Under the pieces are notes generated by a model that did not search any database, was not told where the DNA came from, and worked only from the letters and a program-made list of their open reading frames with translations. Positions 1-12,342 of a DNA stretch of 64,000 nt are shown one piece after another. Numbering within the stretch: the stretch's first letter is position 1; each line of letters opens with the position of its first letter. This stretch comes from Perca fluviatilis (taxonomy: Eukaryota; Chordata; Actinopteri; Perciformes; Percidae): positions 9,951,550 to 10,015,549 of the forward strand of contig NC_053119.1 of assembly GCF_010015445.1 (NCBI RefSeq), read 5' to 3'. Position numbers and translations under genes: made by a program.

Positions 1-2051
1 GGGATTGTGTGGAATCTTTTTGATATGCAAACTTTTGCAAAGAAGCAGTTGAAAGGTAAAAGTGACTGAAGAGCAAGAGACAGAAAGAGTGGTTGTAACC
101 TTCTTGTTGAAAGAAATCAGCAGAGAGAGGTAATAGAGACTGAAATGGAAGGGGAAATGAAGTAAAAGACTGAGCCTTTGATTTCTTCGCTGAAATATTC
201 ACTTTCTCTGCAGTGAAGCACACAAGGCTCAAGTCTTCTATCGGCCATAAAGGACACAGATTATACTGGGAGTCTGTTACCTCACTTTCTATAGGAGTTC
301 AACTTACTTCTCTCAAGTGAAACCGATCAGAGAGGAGCTCCTGAGTCTTTAGGGGTACAATTTGGCCTTCTAGTGAAGGCCAAACTCACTCAGGAGGGCT
401 AGAGACAGGTATACCCTTCTCTTTTCTGTGAATTAATCTGTACGCAACAAAACTCCTGGAGGGAGGGAGAGAAAAGTTGCAGCGGTCTGAACAGGCCCGT
501 CTCACCTCGACTCAAGCCAGCTGATAGTGGTGCCTGGATAGAGGCTGGTTTTAGAATGTAAAATGAAAATAAAATATCCATAATCCATTTTATTTCTATG
601 TTACAAACTGTTAACTGGTCGAAATGGCTCAACTATGGGCTTAACGTGCGCCCGAAAGCACGTACGGTCGAGCGAGTTAGAGAACGACTGAAAAGAGGGA
701 GCGCCTGGGACAAAGCCGTGAATCAGAGTCATCACTAGAAATGGAACTTTAGCAAGCAGCTCACTAGCCAACCCAGTCTTGCCCTATCACTAACGTTATC
801 CACATTCATATTTAGATGCAACAAATGATATATTAAGCCACAAAAAGGAAGTGGAAGTCTGAAGTTAGAACAGAGGTACAAAGAGTCGTTCCATTGGGGA
901 TGATACACCGCAACATACATCACATTGGCGTGAACTGGACGGTTTTAGAACGCTGCAGACCGGGGCGCTGCTAGTAGTTGCAAGTTTCAACTCGCCTCGT
1001 CGCGATTCTTTGGTCTGAAGTGGGCTTTAGGGCTGACTGAAGTCCATGTAACAACAAATGCTCCAACACGGGGAATCAACAAGGAGTTACTGTTCATCGA
1101 CATATTTTGTACATATCCAAATTCCAGTAACAATAATTCCCCAGCTTGTAACACTGCATGAAAGCACTCAATAATACATACAGTAAGTTTTAAACCATAC
1201 ATGGAGCAGCTTTTATTGAGGTGTTTTGCTCAAGGGCACGCTGACTGTAGTAGCTGAGGGGGCAAAAGCTTTATTCGCTTCATTTTCCGGCCAAGATTTT
1301 CCCAGTTGGTCTTTTTATTTAAACTTAAAACATTCCATTACATCAACAATTCTGACCTTAAGAGTATTAGCACAACCACACAAGTTAATCCCAATTTAAA
1401 CTAATTTGCAGCGTTTGTTTTTTGTCTACGTGTCACACATAGTAACAATATTTTGGCATGTGGCGTCACCGGTTATTCTTCTTTATGCAACAGCAATCTG
1501 TTATTCCGGAATAAGACACCTCACAATCCTCAGAAGCCACTGGCCAATCAGAATTAACGGTGTCAACAAAGCCATGTAATACACAAATTAATTACAAATG
1601 AAACATGCCGATCATTGAGCTTGGCTGCATCCGCTGCACACAACAATGCAAGCAGCAGAGAAGCAGGTTTCATTGCTCATAGCTGAGAGTTATTGGCAAA
1701 CAGACAAATGACACCACTCCTTTCTTTAGAAAGTGCTACTGTATATTCCTGTTGCATCTTCAAAGCCACCGTCAGCACCTTACACCTTTTACATTTAAAA
1801 AAGGGGCACTTCACTGATTTCAGTTTACTCGTCACAAGGAGAACTGTAATACCCAGCGGGGGAAAACTTTTGTATAATATCTTCTGTGCCTGTGGAGGAG
1901 CTTTTCTAATCTCTAATATGAACTCATTATTTCACCAGTTTTATCTGAGCTTGGGCTTGAGACTTAAAATTACAAATGCTTTACAAACTGGAGTTTTGTG
2001 GTTTGAAGAGTAATGAAAGATACAAATGAGTTTTCATCCTGAAGTGTTATC
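1..2051. other. Non-coding stretch, no gene seen
   Basis: AT-rich DNA with no convincing exon, ORF or recognisable transposon. Short ORFs on either strand (for example 1693-2013 plus) show no domain. The only local structure seen is a small nested hairpin near 337-395. Confidence 0.6.
337..395. repeat. Nested hairpin (short inverted repeats)
   Basis: A perfect 10-bp inverted repeat (361-370 and 375-384) with a 4-base loop is enclosed by a second 9-bp pair (CTCCTGAGT at 337-345, ACTCAGGAG at about 387-395). Read directly from the sequence. It could be a remnant of a small transposon or chance; no function is implied. Confidence 0.5.
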
Positions 2052-2818
2052 AAAAGGCTACTCTAGTCCGTAGGAGAACTCCCAATAGTAAAGAAATGGG
2101 AGCGAGAGCTGAGCCCTGAGGGGAACGTAATTAATTGGGAGACAGTTTGGGACAACATTTCCCATTGCTCCAAGAACCCAAATCACCAGATCCACTTCAA
2201 CATATGTCATAGGACATATTGGACTCCTCAGAAGAGATACATCTCTAAAGCCATTCCTACTCCCTATTGCACACTATTCTGTCAACCTGAACAAACTGGA
2301 ACCTTAATGCACATGGTCTGGGAGTGTGAACAGGTACATGAGTTCTGGAATAAAACAACATCAGTATTATCTGATGTGATAGGATGATGACTTCCTACTG
2401 ACCCGATTGTTTTGTTACTTAATGACAAATCTACCAAGAAAATGATAACTCAGCGCTGCCCCCCCCCCACTCGCTTTGTATAAAACAGTGGTTGGCGTAT
2501 TTTCTGGACATAGTTATGCTCGAGCTCTCTACAGCAAGGAATAACAAAGCCAAATCATCGACTATAGACCTATGGAAAAACACAGCAGCACAGGTATCAG
2601 TCCTAATGACCTCAGCATCACAAGAAGTAGAGGAGTGACTAGGCAAGGTGGGATTTCTGTTTTTTGTATATTGGTTTGTTTTGTTTTCCTCGAGACCGCA
2701 GATGGTGAGGGGTGGGAGAGGGTTTTGGTTCTTGTTTGAATGCATTTATTTGTTCTGTATGTTGTATGTTAAAAATATAAAAATAATAAAAAATGTATCA
2801 TAAAAAAGGCTACTCTAG
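2052..2818 (+). mobile_element. 5'-truncated L1-clade LINE with TSD
   Basis: The 15-base sequence AAAAGGCTACTCTAG flanks the insert exactly, at 2052-2066 and 2804-2818, as expected for target-primed reverse transcription. The insert (2067-2803) ends in an A-rich tail with AATAAA-like motifs. Its 5' part reads as the C-terminal end of a LINE-1 type ORF2. In one frame (about 2175-2388) there is a C-x(9)-GTLMHMVWECE-x(4)-FW arrangement, typical of the cysteine-containing C-terminus of L1 reverse transcriptases, followed by a stop near 2386. The element is severely 5' truncated: no reverse transcriptase or endonuclease domain is present and it cannot be autonomous. The intact TSD suggests a fairly recent insertion. 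The L1 clade is inferred from the tail motif only. Confidence 0.85.
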
Positions 2819-5800
2819 TGATTTAGTACTGAACTCACAATAGGCAGATTCATAAAAAAAAAAACTGTCCAAAATCAAAGTAGCACAGGTCGAGATATCC
2901 TGACTTCCAGTCTAGGTTAAGCTTCAAAAACACTGGATCCTACTACCATTCCCATAACACAAATTATTAGCATATTTCATTACACCACCTTCACACCCCA
3001 ACCCCAGGTGTAGGGTGTGGGTATTTCAAGGTTGGCCTATAAAAGTTAGCCGCTTCAATTTTGACAATTATTTGTCTCTTGTTAAGTGCCCCAACTTTAT
3101 TATAAGTACAATACTAGATCACTGGAGTAAATAACACTTCACTGAGTGATGAATTGATGAGAAGAATCAACTCATCTACCCAAAATGCACTGGGCTGTTG
3201 TTTCACCCCCAACCCACAGTCAATCCTTTGAAGTGACTTCAAAAGCTAGAGGCTTAAAGATAAACTCTGAAAGCCTCACACTCACAGCTCATCAAAAAAA
3301 TATATGTATATGTATAAAAACATACATGGAAACATGGGACCAAATATCAGGAATGACGGCTCAAAAACAAACGACGTTCAGCTTCTGTGAAAAATCTTTC
3401 AGTGAATGCAAACGTGCCATTTTCTGTCTAGCTTGCCTGAAATATAATTCTTGTTCTCCATCTCTGACGTGTACAAATTATTGTGTGGAGAAGAAAAAAA
3501 AAGAAAAGAGGACGCAAATAATACCCAAGGAACAACACTTAAGACGGGCACTTAGCAGCCCCGTGAGAGTATGACAGGGCAGGAACCCAGATGTAAAGGG
3601 TAGCCTACTGCATATTAATCCCACTCAGCAATATTGGCCATGAGTCAAAAGTGAAACTACAGAATGGGCTGGAGGGCATTCATCGGCTGATCATAAGCAG
3701 GAAAGCGTTTCGCTTCCTCTTGATATGTCTGTGGGAGTAAAAGGCAGCCATGTTGAGAACAAAGAGGCCACGAAGGAGATTTAATCACAGAGGGGAAGTA
3801 ATTGTCGTAAGGATTCTGACATTTTCCTGCCTTAAAATGATACCTCTCACAAGAAAACCGGAAAAAGTCACGTAAGACGCTTAAAAGCTTTTGACAAACT
3901 CCCACAACCACATACATACAGCTGCAACACAATATGTCACAAATCAACACAACGGCCGCCCACTTAGGCACAGCTGACATTTAAACACAGCCAGTCTCTC
4001 ACCGTATAGCTTAGATTCTGCAGACCAAAAATACTCAGAAATGTACAATCAAATATCTAAGAGAAAAACACAGGTACTCTTCCCTCAAACAGAGTGGAGA
4101 TCATTATTGAAGCACTGACACATTGTTGAACCCAATTTACACCCAATTATAAGTCAAGACAAAAACTTGAAACCTTCTTTTAAACACTGTATGTCGGTAA
4201 GGATAGCCAGTGTCCCCATTTCAAAAGGAATACTGCTTGCAATTACGGGTCTCCAAATAAATCCACCGACTGCATCTCCTCAAACTTTGTTTCCCTGACA
4301 CTTCGGCCTTAACAAATCAGTCAGTGAGATCTTCCTCCATGACTCTAATGGGCCTAAAGTGTCTTACGCTGCATGCGGGCAGCAACGCCTTTCATTGATG
4401 TCTGTCTTCTTTGCTTGTCAACTGTTTTGTGATTTTCTATATTTTTAAAACTAGCTGCGTGTTGATTTGAGTGTCACAGTTGTCAAAGTTTTGTGTATTA
4501 AAGGAAAGGTTCAACATTTTGCACTTATTTCAATGCAGCAGCTTTGCCACAAATTCTACCTTTAAGAAGTTTATAATGTTTACTTTTTGCTGGAAATGTG
4601 TTTTTTAAATTATAAGTTCATTACTGAGATAGTTAAAGTAATATTCTCGTAGATTTAAGAACTAGCTGTCCGTGGCAACATTCTCACAAAAAGATGCACA
4701 CAGTTAACAACGTGTTTTCCATCACCCAGCAGTGGTTGGTCTGCCAGAGAGGGTAGGCGGAGCTAATGCAACAGACGCGCCTTTTTTAACTCGCTTATGT
4801 GTGGAGCGGCATACTGTTTTTCCAAGTGAAATCCAAAAACACGCCTGCAAATACCGCTTATCACCATAGGTGCCTCAAAAGAGAAATAAATGGAGATCTT
4901 CGAGATTCCAACATTGTATTGGACCACATCATGTTTAGAGGAAATTTCTTTGGCCTTCCCATTAACATACATGAAAGGGCACAACATAGAAACCCCTCTG
5001 AATATAATGTAGACCAGTACAACATTGCTGACCTCTATGACAAACAAACCCAAAACATTATAGGCATCATAAAAGTAGACCTCATGGCACATCAGTTGTA
5101 TTGGATTTCATCAAGTTGTACAAGTGTACCTAATTACCTAAATAAGCAACAAGCCAGCTTCAGAAGTTTTGGAGGGGTTTTATTTATGTGTTTACTTATT
5201 TTTGAAGAGAAAATGGCGACCAATTTCCCCCTGCTTCAAGTCTTCATGCATGCAATTGTGAGATTTATATTAATATCCTCATCTTTATTTTATTTTACAG
5301 TTTATTAATTAACTGTTGTTACCACTGTAAGATAGAAAAGCAAGAAGCTAAATCAATCAATATTAACTATGTTTTAGATACTCAAAATTAGAGAGAATGA
5401 GAACACACATACTATCTACCTACCCCCCCTTCAATTCCACACTGCTGCTATGGCAACAACAGTCAACCAAAGCATTGCCATGCCGCCCCCCTGGTGCACC
5501 ATGTGTTCACTCATCACATTGCTGGTGTAGCTTCTCTTAAATCACCGGATCCCATATCAATGAGCAGGGGAAGGGTCAGAGACAAAAATAAAATAAAAAA
5601 CTATGTGGAATACAGGAGAGAGAACGGAAAAAGATCTGCAGAACATTAAGATCACCATGGCAGAATAGTTAGGAGAAACACACGTGACAAAGGGAAAGGC
5701 ATGCCAAGTGACAGCCAGGAATTCTGTTTACCTCCATTTTTAGAGGGGAAGCTTTCACCAATGCGTGCTCTGTTTCAGCAAATTTAAGCTTTTATTTGTC

Positions 5801-7349
5801 CTGCAGAGCATGACAAGTATAGTTAACAAGTTGACAAAGAAATGTAGTTGCAAGTGTAACCAGTAAAATGGGAGTTTAAAATACAAAAATGACCATGGAT
5901 AGATTAAACAATATAATACTTCATGAGAGAAATAGGATATTGCTTTTAAAATTAGTCTTGAAACCAACACTAGTGCATGCCTATCAGGATATGAGAGATT
6001 TGTATCATGTTGTGTAACAAATTTAATTAAAAAGTCTGGGTACTTTTTTTTAGGATTACTGATAAAGCCTGTGATAACACAACAAGTATGGGAATGAAAT
6101 GGAGAAAAAAACACAACAATTAAAATCCACTAGTTGCGTTTTCCATTACCCTAGAGCTGATGACAGGAAGAACGACAGACAGGCGAGGTGCGATGAGACT
6201 TAAGATGCAGACACATACTGAAACCCAGACATCGGCGGCCAAGGAAGTCATTCCATCGCTCATGCTGCCAAAATAAGAGCTGATAAGGTACTCCTAGGAG
6301 CTGTGAAGTCCTGACACTTTAGCCACTATAATCCGTGATAACCCCTGGTGAGCAGGCCCGCTGACGCTGGCCGCCATACACGCCACACCCTGTTGCTAAT
6401 AACGCTCTCAGATGGAGTTTCAACTCGGCTTTGATGGCCTGCGAGCCGATGCCTCCATCGAAGTTGACGTTGACATCAAATGAAAATAGAAGCCTGGAGA
6501 TGACAGATATGTACCAGAGTACGAGCCCAAGTGAACTCCACAACTTGTGTGCCAGCATGTGGCCTCAACAGGGCAGTAATCCAAAAGGTTAGCTCTGCTC
6601 CAGCTGAAGCTCAGTGCCTGACAGTAAAAGGTACGAATGTGTGCGTAAGCATACGAATGTGAAGGTGAAAAAGAGCAGCTCAGTTGAGCCAAGACTCCAT
6701 CCTTGGAGGAATATTACAGGTTACAAAAGAGAGTGAAAACCTCAAGAGCTTCGTGCAGGCTCACAGAATCCTTAAATAGCACCACAGTGGATGTTTTGGA
6801 TAGCACCTGGGGGCCGCAGCTGAAATCGGTTCCCTTGTATCGTTTGCAGTGGTGCGATGGTAATTGGATAATTAGTGTTCACAGCTTAAAAAAAAAAAAA
6901 GGTGGGTATATTATCCCAGCCTACTACATACATTAATGGTAATTACATAATCTTTGTTTTGAACCGTACATTGCAATTAGATGAGAGGAATTTCATGAAT
7001 ATTTACAACCAAACATGTAACTATAACCCTAGCATTATCATTCCACCATTATGAATGAGAAGACACAGGCAAGGATGATGAGAAAGTCGTGAAAAGCTAT
7101 TTAAAGTATTAAACTAAAGCCCGATAGCAATAACACACACAAGGCCATTGGAAAAAAGAACTAGGCTTTAGCAATCCCGTCTTATTAAACGTTTTAATTA
7201 ATGGACACAAATATAGTGGACCTTGACATGGCTAAAATCCTAGCTACAGATCTGTCTTTTAAGAACAAAATCAGTAATTCCTCAATGGGAGGAGCCAATC
7301 AAGACCACCAGTCTTTTTAACAAAATAGCACTCAAATTCAAATTTCATC
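2819..7349. other. Non-coding stretch with minor repeat scraps
   Basis: No gene recognised. The longest ORF (4799-5308 plus, 169 codons) is AT-rich, has no domain, and its middle runs through a short sequence (about 5088-5140, GTATTGGATTTCATCAAG then GTGTACCTAA) resembling the end of a common fish DNA-transposon repeat, so I do not call it a gene. Short A-runs occur near 2851 and 6889. The remainder looks single-copy. Confidence 0.5.
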
Positions 7350-7996
7350 TTAAAAGAAATAGTTGTTGACATTTTATTTGATTTCTTGCAGAGAGTTGAG
7401 AATATAGATACCAGCCATATGTCTGTGCATTAACTATAGAGCTAGAGTCAGGAGGCCATTAGCCTAGCTTAGCACAAGACTGTAAACGGGGGGAAACAGC
7501 TAGCCTGGCTGACTCAAAAGTTAAACAAACTCTGCCTAGAAGCACCTCAAAAGCTCACTTATCATCGCATTTAGTTTAATCTGTCCACAAACAGAAAAAA
7601 CAAGCGCTCTAACTATTTTGTGTTTATCCGTCCACAAAGCATTTCAGAGTAGCATCTCCACCGGTTGCCTGGCAACATCATGGTGACAAAAACAATGTGC
7701 CCGTCTGTTGTCCGCCAAAGAAATCTCTGAATTATGCAACCACAAATTGTTGTTTTTACATCTGTAAAATGTACAGACAAATCAAATGAGATATTATTTC
7801 TTAATGAGTGAGCTTTAAAGGTGTTTGTACACAATGAGCCAGGCTAGCTGATTCTTCCTGCTTCCAGTCTTTATTCCAAGCTAAGGCTCCAGCACTATAT
7901 TTAACACAGACACATGAGAGTTGAATTGATCTGATCCAAATCTCAGCATGAAAGCGAATAAGTAATTTCGTGTAAAATGCCAAACTATTCCTTTAA
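7350..7996. mobile_element. TTAA-flanked TIR element (639 bp)
   Basis: TTAA occurs at 7350-7353 and 7993-7996. Inside it, the left end AAGAAATAGTTGTTGACATT and the reverse complement of the right end (AGGAATAGTTTGGCATT) form imperfect terminal inverted repeats. The interior carries the stretch GGGGGAAACAGCTAGCCTGG, which I know from a very abundant fish interspersed repeat. There is no coding capacity, so this is a non-autonomous DNA transposon. TTAA target duplications are known for the piggyBac and Kolobok superfamilies; which one applies cannot be settled here. A degenerate relative may lie at about 15940-16410. Confidence 0.7.
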
Positions 7997-8750
7997 TACG
8001 GACATGTGTCGTACTTAGTTTTTGGAAGGCATCGTCACGATTCTGGCTGATTAGACCTTTCTTCGTCCTCGTCGTGATCGTGGTGATGATGAGAGACTTT
8101 TAATTGCATTTTATTTTTACAGTGCAGTAGTTAGGCTTCTTAAAAACAAGCTTACATAACTTTTTTTGGTCCAAGTACGTAGCTTTGTCTGAAGATAATC
8201 ACACCATGGGAGATTCTGTTTTAAAAATAAAAACCAAGAGAACTTCATAAAAAGGCCCAAGTGCTGATGTGTTACCCAAGGTAACCCAAAGGTTTTAACT
8301 TAAAAAAACAAGCATAGATTTTGTACCCCAATACAGCTTGTTCAACATCTCCATTAAACAAGTACTGTATTTTCAGTCTGATAAATTCTGATTCATAGCA
8401 AGTGACAAGGGGATTCGTTAACAATCTTTATTTTTCTTCTGGCACTTTTTTCATGAAGCGTCTTTAGTCAATATTCACATGTGGGTTTAACCGGTCTTCC
8501 AAAGCCATAATGTATTACCCTCGAGGACGTTCTTTACCGAGTATGAAGTTCAATGCTGGCTGATTGTGCTCAGATGTGCCTTGCATAATCTCTGCAAAGA
8601 ATGTCCTCGAGTGTATCACTGTGAAATTACACTGAAGCACAAAATAATGCAAGTATTCTGTACATCCTCTAACCACTTTTATCTAGTGCAGGACTCACCA
8701 TCTATTTTCACAAGCACAGGTATACACACACACACACACCAATGGCTGAA

Positions 8751-8796
<46 letters not shown>

Positions 8797-10280
8797 GCAC
8801 AGACACATTATCATAGCAGCTTGGACAAGCCTGCTTCACGCCTACGCAGCTGCTAATATGACAGATCCAGCAGAACATAGCCAGGAAAAATGTAACCTGG
8901 TTCCTCCTTGTCTAGAATGGAGAGATAGACTAAAATGAGCAAGAGATAATGAGGGGCGGGGGGGAGGTGTAAAAGTGACAGTAAAGCAAGAGAGGGGTTT
9001 GAGTGATGCAAAGTGCAGAAGTAGAAGAAAAACAAATGACAGTAAGGAGTCGGGCTGACCAACCGGAGGATATAGAAGACACAGGGAGCTGTGTATCTGT
9101 GTTCACGGCCAGACAGGAGAGGCTGACAGAAATGTTTCACCGAGACAGACTTTAAATGCTAAAGATTAAAAAAATAATAATAATAATAAAAAAAGTATGG
9201 TAGTATAGCTTTTCTGGCAGCCAGATACATTGGAATCTGCCACAAAATTAGAAATGATTACACCAGAGCATCCATCCTACACATTTACTGGAATTTATTT
9301 AGCATAATTCATGTTATTTTAATCAATTTTTGAAGTCTTTGTTTTTTATGTTTATCTCTTATACATTCTCTGAAGTGACAGTTAAATTAAATTTAAAATT
9401 AATTAAATTAAAAATGATACAAAAGACAGCAAGATGCAGGTCTAAAGAAAGAAGAGAGATAAAAGCGTCTACATGTAGAGGCGGTAAAGGAAAAAGACAG
9501 AAAATGAGATAAATATAATAAAATAGTTCAAATAAAAAGAAGAAAGAGAAAGAGAGAATGAAACAAGCAGAGTTCTGAGAAAAAGAGTGATGACAGATAA
9601 TATGAAGAATGGGGAAGACAGAGGAAAGGCAAACAGCCAGAAAAAAGTGATCGGGTAGGACAAATGGAATTAGAGGGAACAGGAAATGGAAAAGAATGAG
9701 ATGGTGACAGAAACAGAAAAATGAAGAAGAGGTGAAATGAAAAAAATAGGCTGCTAGAAATGGAGCCTGTGCAGTGAAACGTCATTACATTTTAATGTGT
9801 TTCTTCATTACATTAGCAGCTACAAAAGCTAATTGCTCTTCACTGAATTAGTCAAATTTGTGCTGGAAAACTTACATGATAATTAAAATGTAAAAAAAGA
9901 TTGCCAGTATAATAACTTTCAAATAGGGAACCTACAGTACCTAAAAATATTTGAGTAATTGTTCACCAAGAGCTAAACCATCCTTTAACTGAGGTATGAG
10001 TGGGGAACTCAAAGCAGAAAAGATTGAAATCATTGAAGGGTCTCTTGTTGTTCTAAATCAAAATCTTACGAGCTAATTAACTCTAAAAGATTCGAGTCTT
10101 AAGACAAAAAACATCCACGCACCTGTGCTCTCTGACTTGTAGAATTTTCTGTTTTGTTTCCAAAAACTGTTATGTAGCCAACAGTGGAGCCAAAATGTAT
10201 GAGTTATTATATTGACACTGTCATTAAAGCACATCCTGAATACCGGATAATTCAATTAACAATATATATATACATATATA
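7997..10280. other. Non-coding stretch with microsatellites
   Basis: No gene recognised. It contains an (AC)n/(GT)n pair near 8.7 kb, a short (AAT)n run near 9165-9190, and a purine-rich segment (about 9410-9730) whose minus-strand ORFs are low-complexity artefacts. At 8041-8060 there is a sequence nearly identical to the inverted-repeat arm at 11009-11029. Confidence 0.5.
8724..8795. repeat. (AC)n and (GT)n microsatellites
   Basis: An (AC)8 run at 8724-8739 is followed 16 bases later by about twenty GT units at 8756-8795. The two tracts are complementary and could pair. The Cys/Val and Thr/His ORFs over them are repeat translations. Confidence 0.95.
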
Positions 10281-10281
10281 G

Positions 10282-10562
10282 CAACGGCGCCTCTGCAAAA
10301 TAGCCTCGGGAAGGAACTTGTTTAGGTATGTATGTTCAAAAGTTGTTTTAGTCGTGCGACAGAAAATTCAGATTGGACAGATAGTCTAGCTAGCTGTCTG
10401 GATTTACCCTGCAGAGATCTGAGGAGCAGTTAACCATAGTCCTCACAAATCCACCGGAGTTTAGAACGCCAACACAAAGAAAGAGGAAGGTGACGGACAT
10501 CTGGCCGAAATGAGGGACATCCCGCGGAACAATCCCGGATATGAAACGTCATCGATACAGAC
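10282..10562. mobile_element. Fish interspersed repeat fragment
   Basis: The segment contains AGGAACTTGTTTAGGTATG and later CAGATAGTCTAGCTAGCTGT, CTGGATTTACCCTGCAGAG and GAGGAGCAGTTAACCATAGT. I recognise these strings as part of a widespread teleost repeat, probably a non-autonomous DNA transposon. No clear TIR pair or TSD is visible at these edges, so the boundaries are approximate and the superfamily is not assigned. Confidence 0.6.
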
Positions 10563-10997
10563 CATGTATCTAAACAGTAATGAAAAACAATAAGCTACAA
10601 CTTGTGAATGATCAAAACTCATTCATTACAATTGAGGAGTCCTCAGCATATTCCCCTGACTCAATAACAGTTTAATTTAGTCAAATTAGAAATATTACTG
10701 CAGGGCAGAGTCCTTTAAATATCAGCTGAAGTTCTGCGGCTGAGTGAACGACATCTTCAATTCCAAGCCAGGAGGTTAACAGCACTGATCTCAGGTCCAT
10801 GAGCTCGAGGGGGAAAGCCTCACAGTCTCCCACTTATGGAGCTGTGGGGTTTCAGATCCAGATGGAAGGTGAAGTAAAAGTTGAAGGAGAGTCACATGAA
10901 AGCCTCCTGTGTGTGACCCTCGCGGATTATGAGCTATTTTGTGACTGGATATGCTGTACGTGTTCAGTGTTACAAGGCCCTGCACACCCACGCACAA

Positions 10998-11583
10998 GTT
11001 TTCACTTATTCTGGCTGATAAGACCTTTCGTGAGGTTTTAGAGGGGTGAAGCTATGCTACTGTAAGTCACCAAACTCCATACACACAAAAGACATGTACA
11101 ATTGTCTCACGGTGTGCACACACACACACACACCTAGGCCTGTAACAATTCCAAATTTTGCTGTACAATTAATTGTCAATATTATTGATTCTTTCAGTCA
11201 AATTGAAAAAAAAAGTTTATTTATTTATTACTTTTTCAAACAAATTAAAGTTTTGAATGAATTCCAGGATACATCTTTTGGTTATGTCACTGTTATGTGA
11301 CCAGGATAATGTAATAACAGGAGAATGTAATAACACAGGTACACAGCCTATGAAGTAAACCACGCCTCTTTATTATCATAAAAACATTGTATTCTTTTCT
11401 TAAATGAACATAAAACTAACAATAGTGCAGTATTATATAGTTTTCCGGACCTTAGCTAATGTTAGCAATTAATTGCGGTTAAACAAAGAAACCGCAGTTA
11501 CGAAAAAAAATTGCAAATAGACAATTATATTGTTAAAGGCCTACACACCCACATGGGGCTAATCAGCCAGAATAAGTGAAAAC
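10998..11583. mobile_element. Inverted-repeat element, outer pair
   Basis: A 25-bp inverted repeat with one mismatch bounds this segment: left arm 10998-11022, right arm 11559-11583 (both read GTTTTCACTTATTCTGGCTG inward). No ORF of note lies inside. The arrangement fits a non-autonomous TIR transposon of about 586 bp, but no target duplication was seen. A second inverted pair lies inside it, and a partial copy of the arm occurs at 8041-8060. Confidence 0.55.
11135..11543. mobile_element. Inner TIR element, TAGGCCTGTAACAAT type
   Basis: The left end TAGGCCTGTAACAATT (11135-11150) and the reverse complement of the right end (TAGGCCTTTAACAATA, about 11528-11543) are imperfect inverted repeats. 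The left end resembles a common fish repeat beginning GCCTGTAACAATT. It lies wholly inside the inverted repeat at 10998-11583, suggesting a nested insertion, or else one element with a two-tier terminal structure. It is non-coding. Confidence 0.5.
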
Positions 11584-11640
11584 AACTGTATTGAGCTTTA
11601 TTTATTCAGGATTTATTCAGTTTATACCTGAGAACAAATT

Positions 11641-11888
<248 letters not shown>

Positions 11889-12342
11889 ATTACAACAATC
11901 AGAGATATTATTTGAGTAACAGAAAGCCAAACGTCCTGATAGGAATACGGAATAAGGGTTTAACTTGTTGTGGGGTGGAGAGTTCTGGAAGCTGGTCTAC
12001 ACCAGTGGCAGCATGAGCACATACAGGATATCTCCTTTTAGATTTTCTACTAAAGAGTGTTAAACATGAGTTATGGAGAAATCTGCTGTCCAAGCAAATT
12101 CTTCAGTTATAACACTGTGTCCTGTATTAATTAAATCCCCCAATCGGAGGGCATGGATTAATGTAGGATTATCAATGTTTGAGTACTTGTGAAATCCATA
12201 CTGTATACAGTATATTGTGTCCTTTTTGGAGTTCAGAACAAGTTTTAAATCAATAAAAGAGTTCTGGAGGGCATCGAAAGCAGACTGTAACCCTGAGAAA
12301 GCCTGGCTAGTGGGGGAGCTGATGGGTGAATATATTTAGTAC

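Noticed and set aside
4799..5308. 169-codon plus-strand ORF, the longest not driven by simple repeats apart from a few others
   Set aside because: AT-rich composition, overlapped by an antisense ORF of 109 codons, no recognisable domain, and it runs through a transposon-like scrap near 5.1 kb.
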